Shown: one piece after another, positions 57,542 to 64,000 of the stretch
Layout of the letters: every line of letters begins with the position of its first letter
Position numbering within the stretch: the first letter of the stretch is position 1
Assembly: GCA_013396755.1 (NCBI GenBank)
Contig: VWZF01007235.1
Location: forward strand, 1,125,760-1,189,759
DNA length: 64,000 bases
Direction: 5' to 3'
Source of the DNA: Sclerurus mexicanus
Taxonomy: Eukaryota; Chordata; Aves; Passeriformes; Furnariidae
Program-made: the position numbers and the translations under genes
Notes under the pieces: generated by a model
Seen by the model: the letters and a program-made list of their open reading frames with translations, nothing else
Told to the model about the DNA's origin: nothing
Database searches by the model: none

Positions 57542-58565
57542 AATCAGACTGAGGTCCTCAGTATTAACTTTCTAGTCACATTCAAAAGCACTTGTAAAGA
57601 AAATGGAGGTTACCCTTTGCAATAACATGCACCCCAGGGGAAATATGTTTTAATATTTTGAGTTTCTTTATGACCTTGCAATCTTCCTTAATTCCATTCC
57701 CATACCTGTGTGTATTCCTCCTCACCATATAAACATGCAATCAGCATTTAAAGTCTCGCTAGACTTTCAGCTTTGATATAAAAGAGGTTGTAATTCCTGT
57801 ACCAAGCCAAAGGTTGGGCCAGTGCAAGCATTTCCAGCAGGGGATTCTCTTCTCTCATTGGGGGATCCACTGGGTTCGTTGGTTGATGTTCCTGGTTCAG
57901 CAGATGGCACATTTGATTAAATAAGTGATGTATTATTATTTTGGTTCGAAGTGAAGGGTTCACTTTTCCACTGGATAATTTACCCTCTGCTGGTTCATCA
58001 GCTCATCAGGCTGTGTCTTTGTTTTCCAATGAGCCTCACGTAAGTACCAGCACTCCTTGCATGGCTGCTCTGTCCATGATATCATCCAGCTCTGCACCAA
58101 GAAACACTTCATATGCGAAATGTAATGTGAAAAGTGCCCAATATGTTATGCAAATAGAACCGACTGTTTCTGAGCCTGTAAAATGCACAAACGTGAAACT
58201 ATTCTTTGCAATTTAAATCAGTTTTACCAGTCCTTGTATACATGAAATATTTAGTAGTTTCTCTAAAGTGCCTTGTCATGAAGTACCCCCTGTGCCCTCC
58301 CAGTGCACACCAGGGAGTTCTTCACCCATCAGCGGAAGGCAACAGGGTGTGAGGCAGCAGCTGCTCGTACCCACATGGATCCAGCAGCCTCCTCCAGGGT
58401 GGGATGTGACAGCTGTTCCTACAAGGATCCCTCACCCAAACCAGGAATGCTGTTACTGCCACACTTCCTTTCACAAGCAATATTCCTCATCGTGACACGA
58501 TGCTCAGCTCCATTAAAAAAGAAAGAAAAAAAAAGAGAGAAAGAAAACCTTGCACGCAATTGCAG
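57542..58565. other. non-coding stretch, no gene seen
   Basis: AT-rich spacer of about 1 kb between two minus-strand CR1 copies. A 134-codon plus-strand frame (58303-58707) runs through the A-rich tract into antisense CR1 and is rejected. Confidence 0.5.
58514..58548. repeat. A/G-rich low-complexity tract
   Basis: A-runs broken by single Gs (AAAAAAGAAAGAAAAAAAAA, GAGAGAAAG), ending about 20 bp from the 3' end of the adjacent minus-strand CR1. Confidence 0.8.
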
Positions 58566-58735
58566 GAAATCACAGAACCAGAGAATGGTTTGGGTTGGAA
58601 GGAGCCTTAAAGATCATCTTGTTCCAACCCCCTGCCATGGACAAGCACACCTTCCACTAGCCCAGGTTGCTCAAAGCCCTGTCCAACCTGGCCTTGGACA
58701 CTTCTAGGGGTGGGGCATCCACAACCTCTTGGGTG
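58566..58735 (-). mobile_element. CR1 LINE 3'-end copy
   Basis: Minus-strand CR1: AAATCACAGAACCAGAGAAT, GGTTTGGGTTGGAAGGAGCC, TTAAAGATCATCTTGTTCCA, ACCCCCTGCCATGGACAAGC, ACTAGCCCAGGTTGCTCAAA, CAACCTGGCCTTGGACACTT, GGGGCATCCACAACCTCTTG. About 170 bp with few changes from consensus. Confidence 0.96.
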
Positions 58736-61147
58736 TGGATCATGACCATGAAGATCAATAGGGACTGAACTGAGCATTTTGATGTTCCACTGGCCCTTCC
58801 ATTGGATCCCCAAATACAACACCTCGCTCTCCAGCCATGGATGACCCAACTCCTGGTCCCAACTGCTCATGGTGTGTCACAAGTCAGAAGGACGTGGTGG
58901 TTGCTGGACTGTCCTCCAGCCTTTCCTCCCCAAGGTCCCAGCGCTGGGTAGGTACAGAGGAGCATCCAAGGACAAAAGTGTCATCACAAAAGAGGGGAAA
59001 TATTCCAGAGGTGGCCAGAGGCAGAGAGTTCTGATTCTCCCCACTTGCCTTGCAGATGCTGCTGTGTGTTCAGTGTGAAGTTTACTGTTCCCTATGCCAT
59101 AGAACAGCCTCTCTTTTGGGGTCACAGCCACCTACAGCTGTAGCTGCCCCTGTAATGGGACACAGCACTCCTTGGCAGCACACAGCCATGCCATGCTCCA
59201 GTCGGGACAGGGAGGGAGCTGTGCCCAGCCCCACGGATGTGTCAGCTGGGCAGGGAGATTGCCTGTGCTGGAATTTGGCCAGGACACTGGCATGAGCCAA
59301 AAAAGCATCTCCCTGGGACAAACGGTTCCAATTCAGTTGGCTCTGCTGGAGCCAACTGTACCCAGCCCAGTAACAACATCTCCTCTACAACTTGCAGCTG
59401 TATAAATCATCCTGCCTTTAATTACTGAGCCAGGCTATTGCATACATACAGCCCAGAGTCATCTCAAAGAAATGGAACTTTGCCCTGAAATTAAGACTAA
59501 ATCTCCTGTTTTGCTGGTTTGGTTTTTTTTCTCACTCACTGAATGCTGTGACCTTGGAGCTCCTCCTGTTCGTGGGACTCTGCTCCGTATGAGAAGCCGC
59601 TTTCAGGAGCAGAAATTGTGTGAGAAACCCGGAATTTTACAGCAGGGAGATTTAATTTAGATAGCAGGGGCTGATCACTGCGACGCTTCTCGTGCCACGC
59701 CGAACTTTCCACGTTAACAACCAACGAGCAGCAAATCCTTGGAGGAAAATGCACAACTGCCCCCGTGACGTGGTGGCACCTGGATGGCTTTTCCCAACAG
59801 TCCCACAAGCCAAGGGGACAGTCCCCGTGTCCCAGTGGCCCCAGGAGCCTCTTCTGTGGGTGAGGGGCTGCTGCCAGCACAGCCCACCCAGGGCAGGGAC
59901 CAGGAGCTCCATCCCACCTCCTCTGCGTGGTCTTCCTGTGATTTCCAGTGACCTTTATGACCCAGGGAAACCTCCCTCTCACTTCCACAGCCTTTGACTG
60001 TCTGGCTTTTTAAAGAATATTAATTTATTGGAACAAAGACTGTCTTTTCCTATGTGTATTGAGAGCATCTGGCACCAATTATGAATCAGCCTTCTAAGTG
60101 CTTAAATACTATAAATGCGAACCAAAACTGCCAAAAATCTCTTTTTTTTCCCCCTCCCTCTACGCAGCTGGGTGAATTTCTGCCATCTTGTTATCATGAC
60201 TGACCTTGGGTTTGACTTTGTGATTTACTTGACGTAAATTGAGCGGTGCAAACCCAAAGTTAACTCCTTTGCTATCACCATATGAAATATTCAGCTCTGC
60301 ATGCAAAACACTTGCCCACCCTTCTCCCGATCAGCTTGGAAGCTGCCACTATTCTAATTTAACTTCAGACCTGAAGATAAAAACATCCCCCAGGCTCAAC
60401 CAAACTTTTTGGTTTTTTCCTTAATCTTGGTAATCAATACACTACAATTGATTTTTGCAAGCATAAATCATAAGTGCCTCTTAGTGCTCAGAGAGTACAT
60501 TCAGTCTTGGTAATGAGACTGAAAGATCTACTCTTTGTTTTGCTCTATGAGCTGTTTGTCATGTTGAAGAGGCTGCTGTGAATGACTCACTTCAGTTTGA
60601 AGAGAGATTTTTACAAACCATTATTCCTTTCCTTGCAAAGACATATTCCCCCCACACACACATACATATCATGGTGGCATAATTTAATTTCATGTTTTCA
60701 CTGCGAGGGTACAACCCTGGGGTGCCTCTCCTTGCTCCCCGTGGTCCCAGCTGCTCCCAGTGCTGGCTGGCTCAGGGTTTCTCCATGGGGTAAACACTCA
60801 CAGGACTCTTGGCACACGGTCACACCATGCCAGGTCATCACTGGAGGTGCTGGTATAAATTATTCCCAAATCAGTAGAAGAATAGGCAATATTAACATAG
60901 AGTAGAATCTCCTTTCCGCTCCATTGATACAGTTGATTTTCCTCAAAAAGAACCAGCCACTCTCCCAGGTATTCAGCCCAGAATTTTCCCTTTCAGCTGG
61001 TTTTAGGTCACCCTCAGCCTTCCCTGCCACCACCCATGGCAGGTACCACCCAAGCCCAGCAGGTGCCCCACAGGCAGAACCACTGGAGGGTCACAGCCAC
61101 GTGTAGAAAACCTCAGAGCAAGAGCTGGACTGACCAAGGCCAGAATT
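58736..61147. other. non-coding stretch, no gene seen
   Basis: No supported gene. A 150-codon minus-strand frame (59536-59988) overlaps a 101-codon plus-strand frame and neither is recognisable. 60000-60240 and 60400-60560 are AT-rich. A short CA-rich tract lies at about 60650-60665. Confidence 0.5.
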
Positions 61148-61194
61148 TGGGCTTTGATGATCCTTGTGAGTCCCTTCCAGCTCAGGACATTCCA
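61148..61194 (+). mobile_element. CR1 LINE 3'-terminal remnant
   Basis: GGGCTTTGATGATCCTTGTG, AGTCCCTTCCAGCTCAGGAC, ATTCC matches the end of a CR1 subfamily that reads TTGATGATCCTTGTGGGTCC / CTTCCAACTCAG. Only about 45 bp, so this call rests on the terminal words alone. Confidence 0.7.
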
Positions 61195-63926
61195 CCACAG
61201 CAAGGAAAGCTGTTTTTTGGAGGGATGAGTGCCACTGACTGCTGTGGTGGCGACGGGGCTGAGGGGTTGGGACGCAGGGATGTGGGGATGCCATTTCTCC
61301 AAGGGGCTGTTTGCTGTGGACGTGCTGGGCTGCAATTCCCTGCTCCTCGTTGCCACCTTGTCCCCTTGTTTTTATGGCTTGGCTTTGCAAAGCCTGCGGA
61401 GAGCCGTGGATTGGCTGGTTTTTCAAGGCTTCACATTGCAGAAACATCCGAGTGATGTCGTGCCCCAGCGTGTGTCACTCCTAAAGCCGGAGCAGCTCCT
61501 GTGCCTCCCATTTCTGGGCTGTGCTGGCTGGAAAGCAGGTCAGCTGCCGCCCTCTGAGCATCCACTCACTTCAGGGATCTGCTCTCCTGTGCTTTGCAGG
61601 GCTTTGGCCTCCGGTAGGACTTTTGTCACAGTGAGAGCTGCAGGAGCCGGCTCTTCTTTTGAAATTCGTTTATATGTAAAGTAATACCTACCTTGTCTGG
61701 GCTCTTCCTCTTGACAGTGACTTATAAGTGATGTTACAAAAAATATGCAAAAATTCCTGCAATGTCTCCAGCCTGTCAGCAATATATGCAAGAAAATTGC
61801 TTCCTGACCTCCATCGTTTCATAACCTGCAGCGTGACGGCTCGTAATCTCAGCTCCTGTATGTGCTACAGTTCCTGAAGCTGCAGATTCTCAGCTTATTA
61901 TTATGGACAGATTGGATGCCAAATAGTTACAGCTTAATTTCAATGTCCATTCTCATCTTTACTCTTTACTTCCTCCCTAGTTTTTATTGAAGTAAACAAT
62001 CTATTTGCAAAATGAAATGCTTAAAATAGGAGGGTGTTTCTGGGGGGAAATTCAGACCTAGAATTATTTATATTAGCTGGTCAGAAATTGGTAGCTGTTT
62101 TACTTGAGAAGTTAAAAGCTTTTTAGACAGCTTTCTTTTCCTTCAGCACATAAATATAAGAACAAAACTCAGTTTGTTTTAATGTTTGGCTGATGGAAAC
62201 TGATGGTCTTATGGCTTTGTGCTAATAAAGAGTGTGTTAGAGGTGTACATTTAATTTTAGCTGTTTGCTTGGGGTTTTATGTTTGTCTCCACTCCACACA
62301 TCATTTACAGCAACACCTCAGCTCTGGATTCCAGCTTTGGGCAATTCCTTCCACTCTTTCTTTCTTTTTTGTCCAGCTTCCTGCCTGGTCCATACCTCTT
62401 TTTTTGGACCACATCCCCCCTCTCCCTGTGCCTCCCTGTGCTCCCTCCCAGGGGCTGCAGCTCCTGTTCCAGTCACTGAGGGATCTGCAGACTGATCTCC
62501 GTGTCTGCTCCCATCAATATTTCTGTGCATTAATATTGTTTCCAGCATCCATCCAGTAAGGACACGGATCTTCAGCCCGGTCCCCCGTGCTCTCCCACTT
62601 GAATTCACAGGCACCACCTGTTAGGGCAAGTTTGCTCCATATTGGTTGAACACTGAGCAAACCACGGCAAGTCTGGGTTAACAGAGCTGAATAAATCCAC
62701 CCCAAGACCTTCCCCCTTTCCATTTTTCTAATCAGGGATGTTGTCATCTTCTCTGACAGATTATTAATGCTACACACAGAAGTGTAATAGAGATTGTGTT
62801 TTCCCATTCAGGGATTTTTGTCCTGATAAACAGCCTGGCATAGACAAGTTACCCCAGTCACTGCACGAATGTTTGCTGAGTTTAAACACAGCCAAATTCT
62901 TGAGAGCTGCTGGCCCTGAGCCAGGAGACCTCTGTCATCGCTCTTGGCTCCTCCTCTGCAATCCATCAGCAGTGACCCAGCACCCCGGCAGCTACCAGAA
63001 GAAATCTGGCAGCTGGTGCCTGTTTTTCTCCCAGTTCAGGTTCTGGTTTCTTTCCTTTATCTTCGTGTCTGGCTCAAAGCTGCTGAAGCAAAGAGGGATC
63101 GTTCTGTCGAATTCAACAAGCTTCATGTTTTGCTTCGCTTTCCTTAGATATGTTCTCATCCCGGTTATTTTTGATGTTCTTTTGCGTAAGGAAATAAAAA
63201 TTAGCCTTCCCTGTGTTTGCTCTCTATCTCTCCGCCCCATCTCTTCTATATGTTGTTTTTCCTGATAATTTATGTCTAGCTTTTTATCTTAGATATTCCT
63301 TACCCTCAGCATTTCTCATGCTGTAAGGTGGCTTGTGAGGGCTGGTAATTGATGAGATGTGGAGCATTTCACGGCTGGGTCAGCAGTTCAGTTAATCCAG
63401 TTCAGTGATGAGCAAAAGTTACAAACATCTGAGGTTTTGGGGTGATGTGGACCACGGCCCCAAACTGGCACAGGGGAGATGATTTAGGTTCTAAGAGGGG
63501 AGCACGTGGGATTCAGGCTCTGAAAACACAGAGCCTGGGGTATGTCCTCTCCTCCTGCCCTCTGTGTCTCCCTGTGATCTATCTCACTGAGCCCCAGGAG
63601 ATCTCCTGAAGTGCAGGGAGCTGCAGGCAGATGTTTTTGGCACCCCCAACAGCTGGGATAAGAGTAACCAGAGCACACTGACACCTCAGAGCAGTGGTGG
63701 TCAGCATGACCAAACCCTTAATGGATCACGGACCCTTCAGTCCCCCCAGAATGCTGGGGATGAGGTGGTTGTCTCTCATTAAGAACGCATGGTTCTTGCT
63801 CAGAGCCAATATTGCATCACCCCGTTGGAAGCAAGACGGTCACAGAGCTGGGGGCAAGGATGGGGGCAGGAGGACATCATTGTTTCCATCTGGAGCCCCT
63901 GCACCTCACTGCTCCTGAGCTCAGGG
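61195..63926. other. non-coding stretch, no gene seen
   Basis: No supported gene; 151-codon (61229-61684, +) and 130-codon (62873-63265, +) frames have no known domain. 61900-62190 is AT-rich and repeat-free. Confidence 0.5.
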
Positions 63927-64000
63927 GACCATCAGCTGGCTGTGATGACCATCAGCAGACTCTGATGATGATCAGCTGTCTGTGGTGACCATCAGCACAC
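63927..64000. repeat. 20-bp tandem repeat running off the window edge
   Basis: GACCATCAGC starts at 63927, 63947 and 63987, with GATGATCAGC at 63967: an exact 20-bp period, about 3.7 copies of a GACCATCAGCNGNCTGTGAT-like unit. The array continues to the last base, so its true length is unknown. Likely a minisatellite. Confidence 0.92.

Noticed and set aside
58514..58548. PolyA tail of a processed retropseudogene
   Set aside because: The A-rich tract is interrupted by G and is not preceded by any recognisable cDNA; it borders a CR1, which does not end in polyA.
59536..59988. 150-codon minus-strand frame
   Set aside because: No recognisable domain; a 101-codon frame on the opposite strand is equally convincing.
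61229..61684. 151-codon plus-strand frame
   Set aside because: Cys/Leu-rich chance composition, antisense frames of similar length, no domain.
1..64000. CRISPR array, operon, prophage or other bacterial system
   Set aside because: No regularly spaced direct repeats with unique spacers, no dense coding, and 23 CR1 ends identify the DNA as avian nuclear sequence.

Overview
The window reads as ordinary nuclear non-coding DNA from a bird. The main evidence is 23 copies of one repeat, the 3' end of the CR1 (chicken repeat 1) non-LTR retrotransposon. They recur on both strands with the typical avian 3' tail (a GGTTGGA / CCTTAAAGATCATC / CCATGGGCAGGGACACC core when read antisense) and are all cut short at the 5' end. 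Base composition is moderate, and polyA-tailed SINEs and long LTR elements are absent to my eye, which also fits a bird. I cannot name the species or the neighbouring genes.

I find no protein-coding gene I can support. The longest open frames (263, 198, 193, 181 and 176 codons) are not recognisable proteins. Several are antisense to CR1 copies or lie in GC-rich DNA where stop codons are rare. No tRNA, rRNA, snRNA or CRISPR array is visible. The window is best described as intergenic or large-intron sequence.

Layout: 1-20 kb is AT-moderate DNA with six CR1 fragments and several AT-rich stretches of enhancer-like texture. 20.3-21.7 kb is the most gene-like place: a TATAAATA box, a CpG island of about 540 bp, then an AT-rich block with a TAATTA core and a 14-bp ATTA/TAAT palindrome. 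24.2-25.1 kb has a similar arrangement: an AT-rich block, a POU-type palindrome (TGCATATGCA) and a second CpG island of about 310 bp. 25-64 kb holds the remaining 17 CR1 fragments, several short tandem duplications, more AT-rich candidate regulatory blocks (notably 37.4-37.8 kb and 44.6-45.0 kb) and, at the right edge, a 20-bp-period tandem repeat that runs out of the window.

No genes can be shown to work together here. If the window has a function, the sequence points to cis-regulation (CpG-island promoter or enhancer plus homeodomain/POU-type sites), but that is inference: conservation cannot be judged from one sequence. I saw no evidence of a novel protein-based system.
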